Part shown: one piece after another, positions 22,525 to 34,961 of the stretch
How the letters are laid out: each line of letters begins with the position of its first letter
Numbering within the stretch: the first letter of the stretch is position 1
NCBI GenBank assembly: GCA_905250125.1
Contig: CAJNOL010000061.1
Location: 186,001-250,000, forward strand
Source: Rotaria sordida
Taxonomy: Eukaryota > Rotifera > Eurotatoria > Philodinida > Philodinidae
Direction of reading: 5' to 3'
DNA: 64,000 bases
Notes under the pieces: generated by a model
The model's input: only the letters and a program-made list of their open reading frames with translations
The model's database searches: none
What the model was told of the DNA's origin: nothing
Translations under genes and position numbers: made by a program

Positions 22525-25163
22525 ATGTTTCGAAATGTTACTAGTGCACAAGAAGCTATTGTTCATAGACAATCAGAAAATAGTTTATTAAATGAAAAAA
22601 ATCAAAAAAAATTAATTAAAGATGTTCAATCAGATGATATATCTCAAACATATTCAACATTAAAAATTAAATGGTTTCATCAACGTGAACAACTAATAGA
22701 AAATTTAAAACATCTTGAAAAACATAATGGATTTCCACATGAAATTCAATATGTTAAAAATCTTATTGAATGTCTTAATGAACTTATAGAAAATGGTGAA
22801 ATGACAAAAAATTGTCAAACATTAATTAATGATATGAATAAAAATATTCATGTATTACCAGATACATATTTATTAGCTAGAAAACCATTAGGAGATAAAA
22901 TGATACGATTACCAAGACATGTTTCAAAAACTACAACGAATATTTCACATCCATTAAAAAAATTATCATCAGAAATTCTTCAAATACAACGATCAAATGA
23001 AAAATTACCAAATCAGGTAATCTATTAATAATAAAAGAATTCGGAAAAATTGTAGCCAAGTACTGAATCTCTTTGGTTTTTTTGTTTCATTGTTATAGAT
23101 GTTACATACACGAGAGAAAACCTATGTATTTATTTCTTTTTTTTTCATATTAAACAAAGTTTATTTCAATTTGTTCGAAGACATATTTTTTTTCCAAGTC
23201 TCAGAAATCCACTAACGAGGGATAGTCCCAAGATGATTAAAAAATTTTAAGCCTATATTTTGTTCAGTCGTAGAAGATCTATAGATTAGAACAGGCTTCA
23301 GAAAGTTCCTGATGGCATTAAGATTTGATCAATATATTGACTTTTTAGCGAATTTTCTCTGTATGGATCCAATTTTTCGATAAAATCCTGTTGTCGAGTT
23401 TTGGTCTGAAAACTTTGCCTAAATGAAGGTCTTAATGAGACTAGATTGTGTACAAAATTTCAGAAGTTTTTGATCGAGTGTCGCTGAGATATGCAACTTC
23501 AAAAATATGCATGTTTTATACGGTATCAATGAGAAACCGCTTGAAATATGAAAAAATGCATATCTCAGCGACACTCGATCAAAAACTTCTGAAATTTTGT
23601 ACATAAGCTAGTCTCATTGAGATCTTCATGGGAGCCAAGTTGTCAGGCCAAAGCTGAACAATGAGGTTTTATCGAAAAACTGGGTTTATACAGAGAAAAT
23701 TCACTAAAAAGTCAATATTTCGGTCAAATCTTAACATCATCACGAATCCTTTAGAGCCTGTTTTAATCTATAGGTTCCCTACGACAGAACAAAATATTGG
23801 CTCAAAAGCTTTTAATCATCTGGGAATTTTTACTTATAAGAGATAGATTACTAGTTGTAACCGATTCAATTGTGATCTTCATCGGTTGAAGGAAATGGTT
23901 TAGATATGTTATTTATCCCTAGTAAAAATATATGGAGAGCAGATTTAAATGTTTTTATTAAATAAATTAAACAGTGTTGTTTGAAAAAATTATCAATTCT
24001 ATCTTTTTTTGTTATGTTCTTATAAATTCTTGCATTGGGATATTTTGCTTGATAAAAAATCACAATAAAAACTGTTGTATTTGAGCTACACTTCTCAGTT
24101 TATTTCATTCATGTTTTGTTAGAGGCGAGATTTAAGTTTGAATCATCAATTAGATTTTCTCTATAAAAGCCAACTGAAAAAAAATGAAGATTTGAAGTTT
24201 AACAATAAATAATCTTTTTTTTCACACCAGCGAAACATCACGTTTATATCGAAAACTCTCGATTAATTACAACTTTGAGTTACACTCAATCTTTGGCATT
24301 GTACATTCTCGTAGTCCAAACATGATATTGTCATATTGTCGCATTCGCTTTGTATTTCCATGCGAAAACAAGTTTTTTTTTCACGGGGCGGATCTATAAC
24401 AATAGAACAAGAAAATTGATCTAATCACTGAGTGAATAATTGATATATTTCCAAACTTTGAAATTAATATTCACATTGTTATGTGAGTTGTATGTCTCTA
24501 ACATGTCGACTAGAGATGCACAGAGGAAGTTTTTTCGGTATTCTTACTGGAAAAAATTTTCTAATCCTTACTCTACTCTACCTTGCAAGGTATGGTAGAA
24601 CAATCCTCCGCATTTCTAAAGTAAATTATCACTGATAATATTCAAGTGATCTTAAACAAAAAACTTCATGAACATAAATTCGTTTTGTAAATTCATAAGC
24701 TAAAGTCAGATAATAAAATATAAAATTTTTCCAAAATATTAATCGAACCGAACTTAAAATTGAAGCATTCGAGTAATTGAATACTCTACAGAAAATATAA
24801 CAATTAGAAATCTTTCTTTTGATTAATCATTTGAATCTCTTACTTGTCTAAAGTTATGTGAAAACACATTCTCTCATTTCATTGAAATGTTCGACAATGA
24901 AATTTTTATAAATCAATATTTAGTTTTTATCTTAATCAAATAAAATTAACAATTTGATTTATTCTTAGATTGATCTTCATCTAAATCCAAAAGAGAAACA
25001 AATAGATCAAACATTTGATAATGATGATATGACAACATCTAATATATCTACTGAAAAAATGACAAGTGGTATTCAATTTTATGTTGTTGCTGAACAATTT
25101 CGTAATACAACAGATACAAATACTAGAAAAAAACGTTATTTAACATCATCCATAATAGAGTGA
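22525..25163 (+). CDS. Unrecognised 229-residue helical protein
   Basis: Two exons, 22525-23016 and 24969-25163, joined in phase 0. Residues about 20-105 are charged and helix-prone (IKDVQSDDISQTYSTLKIKW, then REQLIENLKHLEKHN and LIECLNELIENGEMTKNCQT). These are followed by a basic, Pro-containing linker (ARKPLGDKMIRLPRHVSK) and a Ser/Thr-rich tail ending ...LTSSIIE. No signal peptide or membrane segment, so probably cytosolic or nuclear. Codon use matches neighbouring host genes. The intron carries a long foldback repeat. I do not recognise the family. Its stop lies 209 bp before the RUNDC1 start on the same strand. Confidence 0.7.
23219..23836. repeat. Foldback element in the intron of the helical-protein gene
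   Basis: Arms of about 300 bp around a centre near 23530. AGTGTCGCTGAGATATGCA on the left meets TGCATATCTCAGCGACACT on the right, and CAGAAGTTTTTGATCGAGTG meets its complement. The inner arms are nearly identical, the outer parts more diverged. Confidence 0.85.
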
Positions 25164-25372
25164 CATCTAGAATTTCTTAAATTAAAAATAAATAAATCAA
25201 AAGTTTTATTATCTAAAATAAATAATCAGTCAAAAAATAATAATAATTTCTTCATCATTGTTCTGTTTTCTAATACAGCACTATGAGATATGCTATAATT
25301 TAACATCATATGTTGCGTTTAATTTAATCCGATGATTGTTCGTTTAATGGAAATTATAAAACAGTATCAATA

Positions 25373-28300
25373 ATGTTACATGAAACTATGTCATATTCAT
25401 CTGAACAAATCATACATGATAAAAAATCATCAATGAATGGTCGATTAACTCCAATTGGTGGTGCTTCATCGGATATAGAATATGACAAAAAGTCTTTAGC
25501 ATTTTTTCAAATTTTCAATCTTTTATTTTCTAAAAATATTTTTAAAAATATTTCTATAGTGATAACAAAGAATTCAATGAAAATATTGCTTTACTTAATG
25601 AACACGAAACATTAAATGCTGCACTTGCAGCATTAACTTCTCATTTTGCTCGTGTACAATTACGTTTACAACAAGTCGTATCAGCACCAACACCTGAAGA
25701 TCGTGAAGTAAAATATATAATAAGATTTTTATTTTCATTATATATTCTTTTTTACTATAGAATTTATTTACAGAATTACATAAATTTGCTTCAACTAGTA
25801 TACCTGATGTAATGTGTCAATCATCAATATTTACAAATAATGTTACACATGAACAATTAATCGAAACAGAAAAATGTCGTGAAAAAGAATTTATTAATGA
25901 ATTAAAACGAAAATTAGATGAATTAGAACATTATGCATTTGAATCTGGTTCACTTGAATGTGTACCAACATTAGTTATAATGGAAAAACAACGTATACTT
26001 ATTGATGAATTACGTCAAAAACTTGATTTACAATTAGATGATGATATAGTTTCAAAATTATCGTTCGTATTATAAATCAAAATTTCTTTTTGTTTTTGTT
26101 TATTTTTCTTTTGTTTATATTTAGTGCTGAAGAATTAAGAAAACTTGTTGATCAAAGTGTTTATCAGGTAAGAATATATCCAATAGAAAGAAATTCGATA
26201 TTTATCATTTGATCATTTTATATGACAAGAGAAGAATCTTCTGAAAAATTTCAATTATAATTTATAGCATATCGAAGAAGTGCAACATATTTGAATATGT
26301 TTAAGTTGAATGATTATGTAGCGAGTAGGGATTGGCAAGATGACCTTGGTAGCATTTTTTTGTTTAATTAAGAATTACATTATATTTTTCACATGTGTTA
26401 TTCTATTGTGAGTAAAGGTTTGGAAATTGGCCATTCTTATTTAAGAATCTGATAAAAGTTGTTTTTTTTTCACTGATCTCGATTTTGTTTTCAAGATTCG
26501 AAGTTCTTCGATAATAGCTATAGACTTTTGAATATGTGAAACATAATTGTACAAAACTTTTATTCGATTGTAGTTTAATTCGTACCCATTTCATTCAAAC
26601 CACCGGTTAGCCGCAGTTCTTCTGCTTAATTTTTTTTGCGTAACAGTGCATAAATACTTTTAAACTCTTAGAGAAATGTTTGATTTCAATCGAAATCATG
26701 TTTTCTTATTATGGAGTGTGCGCTCAAGCAGCCTGTACCAGGCACATCAGCTGCGGTTGTTTAGTTTTGGAGTTTGACTATTCGTTAAAGATGGTGCCAC
26801 AAAAATAGTCAGTAGCTAGAAGATTTAACCAATAGAAAAACCTGTGACACCATCTGACACAATATACGATGGCATATTATGAACCGTCGGGTTTGATGAA
26901 AAATTGAGGACGTGAATAGTTTTATTATTAAACTTGTTGATATGTGACAAAAAAAGTTTTGACACTTGTTAAAAATTAAAAAATACATATATATCTTGTC
27001 GAAAAATATCAGTCTAAATCCAGTAAATCCTAAGGTTCGATACATTCAAAATGATTCCTGGAGTAACATCAATTCATCTAGATTTTTTATGCATTCAAAA
27101 ACTAAGAATTCTGAGAGAATTTTTTTGGGTCACATGACCGGAATCTGAAAAAAATTCTAACTGTAACAAAAAAAATGTCTTGTTTTGTCTATCTCTAATT
27201 CTGCTACATGTATATGAAGAAAAATTCATATTGCGTAGTAAAGTGTCAAAGTCATTCATGCATGTTAACACCAAATATAGCACATGTGTCACACTTTGCA
27301 ACGCACTGTATGACGCGTGAAATGTTCGTTGCGACATATTTTAGAAATATGGTTCGAGTCTACCATTCAGCAAGCCTATCATTTTTTCCTGCATAATTGA
27401 ACAATTACTACTTTTTTCATTTTCATTGAAACTAATAACAACTATTCTTGGAGTCCAAGATGGCGAGATCTAGGCTATCCAAGTAGATTTTCAATTTCTC
27501 AACGTGTTCTCTAGTAATGACTAATCAAAAAAAGATCTTGAATAAAAGATATAGGAAAACGCGTAAGTTCAGTATGTTTAACCAAGTCGATTATATATGT
27601 AGATACCTACGCAAAACAAAATGATGAATGAATGATTAGTCAGTAGACTATGACACATTTTCTTGTTCGAATTTGCAACATATTTTATTTTACTGTATGT
27701 AGATCTTATATATATTGGAAGAATTATAAAGATTAATAAACAAAAAATTTGCTTATTGTTAAAAACAAGATCAGTGCAAAATTGTAATCGACACCAGAAT
27801 TCGCAAAAACTTTTAATTAGGACCAAGGTTCGAAGGCAATTTGTATTCATATTTTAGTATGAAAGTAAAGTCTATGACTTCACTAGGAAGGAGATCCGAT
27901 GTTTTGGTCATAAATATATATCTCTTTACTAAAATACTATGTGAATGCGCAGCATTGAAAGGTCATGAATCAAACTCTGTTAAGCTTTCCGCATTGTCAT
28001 AGCGGTCTAAGAATAGGTAATAGATTAAATCAAATATCATGCAACAGCTGAAACATACTTTCCATTCATCAACATTCTCTTAATTGAACCAGAAGAGAGA
28101 GAATTTCCTTACGGAAGTAACAAATGATTTATAATAAATGACCGCACTACGCCTACAGAGCGCATCAAGCCGACTGATATTTCTGTTTTTTTTTTAAAAT
28201 CCACTACCTTCTATAATCTTATTATAATGTACCATTCTAGTTTCAGTTATACACTTAATTTATCTTCATGAAGATAGTTTAATGATAAGTTCTTAGACAA

Positions 28301-31300
28301 TATGATGAATTCAAACAAAAAAAACAAGTCATCAGAAATACTTCTTATACAAAAACTACTAGATTTATGAGTGTAGGTGTATATGTGAGCAGGGGCGTAG
28401 CCAGGAATTTTCTGGGGGGCTGAACATGGCCAAAAAAACATCTTCGCTGAACGGAAATAATGTGTTCGTATCCTCCTCCGGGGAATTTTTCTTCTGAGGG
28501 GAGGGGCTAAAGCCCCCTCCGCCACCCCCTTCCCTACGCCCCTGTATGTGAGTGTGGCTAACTATGTGTGAAGAGATGACACACATTCATGTCCTCACAA
28601 AATCATGAGCTTTTGCCGCTATCTGATATTTCAAGGTATATTAGGGAAAAGAATATCACATCATACACAGATCAATAACTTTGACCTGGTCTGGTGGTTT
28701 GCCAGGCTAACAATTCTGCTTGGCATGATGCGAAGAAAATTCTATACATTTTGTAGACAATCACAGATGGTCACCAAATAGTTCTGATCTCAATATTCGG
28801 GATTATTACGTGTGGGATGTTATTTCCAATAATATACAATTAGATAACACTATGATCCATGTACTGATGAGATCCGAAAAAACGAAAATTCATCATGTAT
28901 CAATAAATGATATCGTTCGCACCATCGAAAATTGATCGCACAGAATGTTGCTTATTTTGAAAACAAAAGATACATAATTGAAATAAGCTTGACTTTCTAG
29001 ATTGTAGAACTTTTCACATTGCACCTTATGGCACATTCTAATTTTTATTTTTGATAAAACGTATTTAGAGTTTAAAATATTGAAATACAAAGTGCAATCA
29101 TTTATTGTAGGTCATCCGTTAGTCTTTTATTAACGTATTCTTCGAAATAGGTCACTTAACTAATACTCTTCTTTATTCAATGAATGTATGCATAGGATAT
29201 CTTTTCAGTGAATCTGTACAATGAGATAAACTTATATATTACTTTATGTTAGTGCCTTATCTTGTATATGAATAATTTAATAGTATATTGGTATCTACCA
29301 GTGTAAGACACTTCTCATTATTGATTTTGTTGTATATTATTGTGAAAATCATTTATTCAAAATAAAAGTTTATTTTTTCTAGTTAACTAATCCAGTAAAA
29401 TTAAAAGAAAAATTAATAAATCAAATGCGTACAGAAATAGGTGATCTGGAAAAATTTATTGAATTTCTCAAAAGTAATATTAATTTTTATCTAAATCTTC
29501 TTTAATAAACCTTAATTTTAGCTGATTCTGCTAAGACGACAATAGATACTACAATTCTATCTGTTCCTTCATCAACTTCAACAAGTATTGGATTATCTTC
29601 TACAATTGAATCAAATCCCGTACGTCAAAATTGTCGAATATTTCTTTATTATTATTTATCTCTTTTTTTTTTCAAAGACAACAATAACAGCAAGTCAATC
29701 ATCAAAAATGACTCAATCAACAAATATATTTTCATCTTGTTTTCAATTTGAATATAATTCATTAAATATATTTCGATCAATAAAAAAATTTTTTATTTTA
29801 ACTCAACTTTATACATTCGGTTTCTTAACATGTGGAATGAGATCAATGCAAAGAACATCTCATCAATCAACTAGAATTATAAGTAAAGATTCTATTTTAA
29901 AGAAACATTTTGGGTAAATCAATATAAAGAAAAATTTTATTTATTAATTTTATTTTCTTTTTTATTTTAAAGTAATCTTCGAGCTGAACTTGAAATTGCA
30001 ATTGAAAAAGTTCTTTATCAAGTACGATTAAATAAAACATTATCAAAATATTTAAGTGATGATGATGATGATGATAACATAAATACAACAATTGGTACTA
30101 ATAAATATATAGTAAAAATAAAAAAAAAAAGCTTTTCTTTTATGTTTATTTTTATAGTTTGATAATATTTAGGAATATCATAATTCAGATACGATTATTT
30201 TATCTATACGACAAGATCTTGCACCTACACTTTGTGCATTACTTGAACATGGTCTTTATGAAGTATAATAAAAAAAAAAAAGATACTGAAATTTTCGATT
30301 AATCTATTATTAAATATAGGCAGACTCTTCAATGAATTTATCTTCTTGGACATGTTTTCCACTTACATCTGTCAATAAATACTCGGCACCAAAGGAGACA
30401 ATGCATATTTGGAAATTATTTTTAAAATATTATGATATGAAAGTAAAAGAAATTGCAATTATTTAAATAAAATTTATTTTTTTTTAATTTCTTTGAAGAA
30501 CGGATATGAATTTGCAAATAATCCAGCTCGTAAACTTTCACAATCATTTTCATTAGATATTATTGGTGGAAAACCGATTACACTTACAGAAGTATTATTT
30601 GATTTAATATTTAAAAAAAAAACAACAAATAATATTAATTAATATTGATTATTTTTTAGTACCTTTTAAATGGTATTGATGCAGTTGTTAAATTACATAA
30701 AAAACATACTAAACAACAAATGAATTGTTGTTTTAAATCATTTATATGTTATGCATTAAAGTATGTTTTTATGTTTTTTTAAAAAGAAACCGAAAAATTA
30801 TAGAAAAAATGAATGATATAAAACTTATTTCCATTGGAAAATAGTAGGAACTTGAAAATAGGAATATGATCACGGATTTTACTCGTTTTCGATCGAAATC
30901 AAATATAACCGGTCGTCAAATACAAGAATCACATTTCAGCTTCCATGATTCTGCTATTTTTCAGTAGAAATCAATAGGTTTTCGATCGAAACATTCCTGT
31001 TTATGTCATACTTATAAGTAATATAGAGTGGACGAGGAAACTACTTGAACTATTATACATCGCTTGAGCTCATATTAGGCCCACAAAGGTATCTTGATGA
31101 GACTAGCAGAACTCTATAAGAATTTGTTCACGTGGGTCTTTGAAACCAAGTTAGTGTCGTTTTACTAAACTTTCGACCTAGTTTTAGGTGTATATACTGA
31201 AAAATCAAAAACTACTAGTATTTCGTCGTAATATTTTGGGTATAAATAGATAGAATGACATTCAGAATATTCTGAAAGTTTCAGCCAAAAAGAATGTTTC

Positions 31301-32551
31301 TTTGCCGAGATATTGAAATTCCAAGGAACAGTCATCTGCCGTAGACATATCACAAAAATCGAGTTTTCGCGAAAATTCAATATCTCAACAAAGGAACATT
31401 TCTCTCGACTGAAACTTTCAGGATATTCTATATATCATTCGATGTATATATATATGTAAAACTGGATCGAAAATTCAATAAAACGATCTCTTTTAGATTT
31501 TTGCTAGTCTAATCAAAACGTTTTTCTTATGGGGCATAATTTGAGCTCAAACGGCAGGTATTAATTTGGATGGTTCCCTCCGTGAACATTTGAGAAGTAA
31601 CATTTCTTATTGCAATTAAAATTTTATGAAAGATTTTTTAGTGAGTCATGTTTTTAAATCGATGTTCTTTTATGAAACACAATCTAAAAACAGTATTGTG
31701 TATAGAAATAGAAATGAAGACGCCCACCATCAACAGACGTAATAAACATGTTGCTAATGCCTATTTTCCTTCATCACGAACCATGGACAGATGTCTTTCC
31801 TCTATTACAGACACTTAAATATTGTTACTCGCTTCTCATGTATTATGATAGATATACTTGCGAGATTGAATCAATATGACAGATAGTTTAGTTTAAGATA
31901 ATTGTCTTTGTCTTTTTTCCGATATGATTATAATCTACTGCGATTATCAACATACATTAACAGTAAGTGGAAATTGACAAAACAAAGTATATGTTTATAA
32001 ATTTATTCTATCATAATGTCAATAATGTTTTTTTTTCGTGTGTTAGCTATGTGCAAATTTTCATCTAACTAATAGTTATAAATTAAATACAATCAAGTAT
32101 AATGAAGTTTAAATAAACTTTTATTCTTTTGTAAAAATATATTATTTTCTATGAAAATCTAATCGAAATATATTAATAGAATTGATTTGTAATATGTAGA
32201 TTGATAAACTTCAAAAGTATTAATAAATCATACGAAAAAAATCTTCGATATTAATAGTAATAGAATTTTATTTTAGTGAAAAAAAACTTGTTTCATTTCT
32301 ACGTTTGATTCTTCGAACAGGAATATTAGTAGAAAATTATTATCAAACATGGAGTTATACAAGACAAACAGGTATGTATATAATTATTTCTATTGATCTT
32401 GATAGTTATTTTTAATAAATAAAATATTTTATTATGTAAAGGTTTTAATGATGCTCTTCATTCACTTGATCGTTTAACTTCCATTGATTTTGATCTTCCA
32501 ATAAATACATCTATTCGACGTTTTATGAATAATCGAGATTTGATTGAATAA
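25373..32551 (+). CDS. RUNDC1: RUN domain-containing protein 1
   Basis: Fourteen exons: 25373-25491, 25560-25707, 25761-26062, 26125-26167, 29383-29473, 29522-29619, 29678-29913, 29973-30111, 30173-30262, 30320-30442, 30499-30591, 30660-30760, 32277-32371, 32442-32551; all phases agree, giving 595 residues (human protein about 613). N-terminal LTSHFARVQLRLQQV and coiled-coil segments (KRKLDELEHYAFESGSL, MEKQRILIDELRQKLD, EELRKLVDQSVYQ, QMRTEIGDLEKFIEFLK) match RUNDC1. The C-terminal RUN domain shows DLAPTLCALLEHGLYEADS, WKLFLKYYDMKNGYEF, NPARKLSQSF, SFICYALNEKKLVSFLRLIL and YYQTWSYTRQTGF. RUN domains usually bind small GTPases; RUNDC1 itself is poorly understood. Exon 1's donor (GTCTTT) and exon 3's (GTTCGT) are unusual, so those joins are less certain. 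Exon 7 is a low-conservation insertion. Confidence 0.92.
28390..28544. mobile_element. hAT-type MITE, 155 bp, with 8-bp target duplication
   Basis: Begins CAGGGGCGTAGCCAGG and ends CCTACGCCCCTG (11-bp inverted ends). It is flanked by perfect direct repeats TATGTGAG at 28382-28389 and 28545-28552. An 8-bp duplication and CAGGGGCG ends are typical of hAT elements. It is strikingly GC-rich for this window and sits in the 3.2-kb intron of RUNDC1. Confidence 0.95.
28735..28936 (+). pseudogene. Tc1/mariner transposase C-terminal fragment
   Basis: An open frame reads HFVDNHRWSPNSSDLNIRDY then YVWDVISNNIQ. This matches the W.PNSPDLNP.D...W block around the last catalytic Asp of Tc1/mariner-type transposases (family knowledge). 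It ends at a stop at 28934-28936. No intact upstream part is visible, so it is a dead remnant within the RUNDC1 intron. Confidence 0.7.
31034..31586. repeat. Foldback element in RUNDC1 intron 12
   Basis: Arms of about 250 bp around a centre near 31320. TATTCTGAAAGTTTCAG on the left returns as CTGAAACTTTCAGGATA, and TTGAGCTCATATTAGGCCC returns as GGGGCATAATTTGAGCTCAA. Related to the elements at 40.86 and 1.88 kb. No ORF. Confidence 0.8.
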
Positions 32552-33256
32552 TCAATGGATTTGATTTGTGCTATATCTAGTCATTTATTATTTATATGTT
32601 CTTCCATTGATAATAGATATTAGACAGGAAATTAAACAAAACAAAGCGACTATTGTGTGAATTTTTTCTTCTTATTTATTGTGGAAATAGCAAAAAGAAA
32701 ATAATTCATATTGTTCTTTTCATGTTTATTTCGTTATTAAACAATCGAATAGTGATAATAACATTTGTATTTTTAATATATTTTTATGGTTCTTATCTCA
32801 ATTTCATTAATTTGTTTCTGTGTTATTTATTTTATTTAACATTTATATTTTTTTTTTAATATTAATTTTATTTATAAAGAAAAATTCAAGTATATTAAAA
32901 AAAAAAAAAGAAATTTAATTAATTAAACATATAATGCATTGATTATTTTTCTTTAGATAATAAAAATTGAATGATATTGATTAACTTTAGATTAACATAA
33001 GTTTATTTTTTTCGGTAAAATTCATAAGAAAAAAATTTTCTAATTAACACATATCGTTTTGAATTTATAATTTTTATTTTTTCTTTGAAGTATATGTTGA
33101 TGTGTTCTAAAGCATTGCCTGATGTCTTCTATTTATAAAATCATTCGATTGACTATTTTATTTTTTATTATAGGAATTTTTATTTTGTTTAACAAAAAAG
33201 ATTCGATAAACTTGAGATCGTTATTTTAATCAGTATAGATATTGAGCTGCTGACAA
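32552..33256. other. Intergenic, AT-rich, RUNDC1 3' side
   Basis: No gene visible. A 68-codon Phe/Leu/Ile-rich ORF at 32653 starts 102 bp after the RUNDC1 stop and looks like chance in T-rich 3' sequence. Confidence 0.4.
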
Positions 33257-33313
33257 GAGGGAAAAAAGCGTCACTTTAATACTTTCAAGTATTGACGTCG
33301 TACTTTTTTCCCT
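33257..33313. repeat. Short hairpin-forming inverted repeat
   Basis: GAGGGAAAAAAGCGTCACTT pairs imperfectly with ACGTCGTACTTTTTTCCCT across about ten bases of loop. It could be a tiny palindromic element. Confidence 0.5.
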
Positions 33314-33717
33314 GTTGGATTCCGAACATACTTTTTTTTATCGATCTCGAAGTTTATATGAATAATAAGGCAATATGCCGCGTCAGATTTTAGTGCAAGC
33401 AGGGGTTAGAACTTGAACGTTCTCTTAGTCTCGTAGACAGTCATTTATAAATAAAAATGAAGTCATAAGACGTCCGACAGTTGGGAATGTGTTCTCATGA
33501 GAGTGATACTTATTATATCACATTAATTGAACATTTTTTTCTTTGATGAATTCTATTTCGGAAGAATGTAGGATCGCTTATCGATTCAACATATTCTTTT
33601 TCAGATTAACATTTTCTAAAAAATGTTCACTAGTTAGTAATAATAATTTGATTGTCTTCATCATCTTTGAACAGTAGTTTGTATGTTTATCATATGCTTC
33701 TTCAGATAAAATTACCT

Positions 33718-33911
33718 TGAGTGTATCTATAATTTGGTTGAAAGGATAATGACATAGATCATTGATTCTTCTTCAAAGGATGTTTCATAGTGACACGGAA
33801 GTAAGACTAACAATTGAATAGGTTTTATATTCTATATTACAATCAAACATGCTCTAAAAAAGAATGAATACCTAATGTTATTATCCTTTCAACTAAATTA
33901 TAAATGTACTC
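33718..33911. repeat. Small foldback MITE (~190 bp)
   Basis: Left arm ATAATTTGGTTGAAAGGATA and right arm TATCCTTTCAACTAAATTAT are inverted copies. Pairing extends for about 50 bp. No ORF. Confidence 0.75.
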
Positions 33912-34212
33912 ATTTCAACATTGTCTAATGAAGTTGTTTTTTAACAACGAAATATTTATATACATTATAAAAATTTAATTATTTTATAATGAATTTATCA
34001 TAAAGAAACTTAAAACATGACAAATAAGTTATTCTCCATAGGCAAGAATATTTTTTATGTCAATTATTTTATCTTTTTTTTTTTTTTTTATCTTTTATGA
34101 ATTAATTTAATAATTTTGAATGCACCGAAGGTGTTCGTGTGTAATAATATCCATGATTAAAAAAAAAAAAAAAAACAAAAATCTAATTGATTTTATTCTA
34201 GATTTTACATAA

Positions 34213-34961
34213 ATGGATAATGAATTTATTCCTGGTAGTGATCCAGAAGAAGTTAGTATAAAAAAGAATATTTTTTTATTTATAATTTAAATTGTTATAT
34301 TTACATTAGATTAAAGATTTTCTTCATAATTGTGGTTTAATACCGCTCAATGAATATTATAGTAAGTCGAAAATATTTGTTTATTTTAATTTTCTTTTTT
34401 TTTGTTTTAGCACAACTAAAAAAAATGTTAAAACGTCAACGACAATCACCGAAAACAATCAATGAACAAATACAAAAAAAATTAGCTGAAAATGGTATTC
34501 ATAAAGATGATTTATCAAAAAATATATCAGTAACACAAAAACAAAAAAAAAAGAAATCTATTTTTCTTGAAGAATAAAAAAAAATATATATTTTATTTTA
34601 GTTATTATGTCCACGAAAACGAACTTCTTTTTCACCAGTTATTACACGTAAACGAGGTAAAAAAAAGCTTCGTATTTTTTTTATTTTTATACATTACAAC
34701 AAGAAAAGAATTTTTTGTTTAGGAAAAGCAATTAAAAAACGAACACCTTCAGCTACACAACTATCTGATATAACAACGACAGTTATTACACCAACAACAA
34801 CAGATATTATTGAAATTGTAAGAAAATTAAATTATTTATATTTTGTATTTAATTTGATTTTTCAATAGTCGATAGAAAAATTAACAAATGAAACAAATAC
34901 AATTGATGATGATCAACCATTAGATTTACGTTTACGAACTCAATCGGTTAATAAATTTTGA
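34213..34961 (+). CDS. Small basic, probably nuclear protein with a PLDLR motif
   Basis: Six short exons: 34213-34251, 34310-34361, 34411-34529, 34602-34656, 34723-34817, 34869-34961, giving 150 residues. The exon 3 donor is placed at GTAACA (34530). Reading through it would add about 15 codons to a stop at 34577, with no GT from which to reach the next exon. The protein starts MDNEFIPGSDPEE, has a basic helix (LKKMLKRQRQSPKTINEQIQ) and basic clusters (PRKRTSF, RKRGKAIKKR), then a Thr-rich stretch. It ends DDDQPLDLRLRTQSVNKF. PLDLR resembles the PxDLS motif that recruits the corepressor CtBP, so a transcriptional role is possible. Family not recognised. Introns are 49-72 nt and codon use is host-like. 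Confidence 0.7.

Noticed and set aside
26755-26935. Possible start of a mariner-type transposase (MVPQK...SVARRFNQ)
   Set aside because: Too many stops and no clear helix-turn-helix alignment by eye; only the C-terminal fragment at 28.7 kb is supportable.
28247-28586. Two overlapping minus-strand ORFs with Pro/Gly-rich peptides
   Set aside because: They are translations of the GC-rich hAT MITE, not genes.
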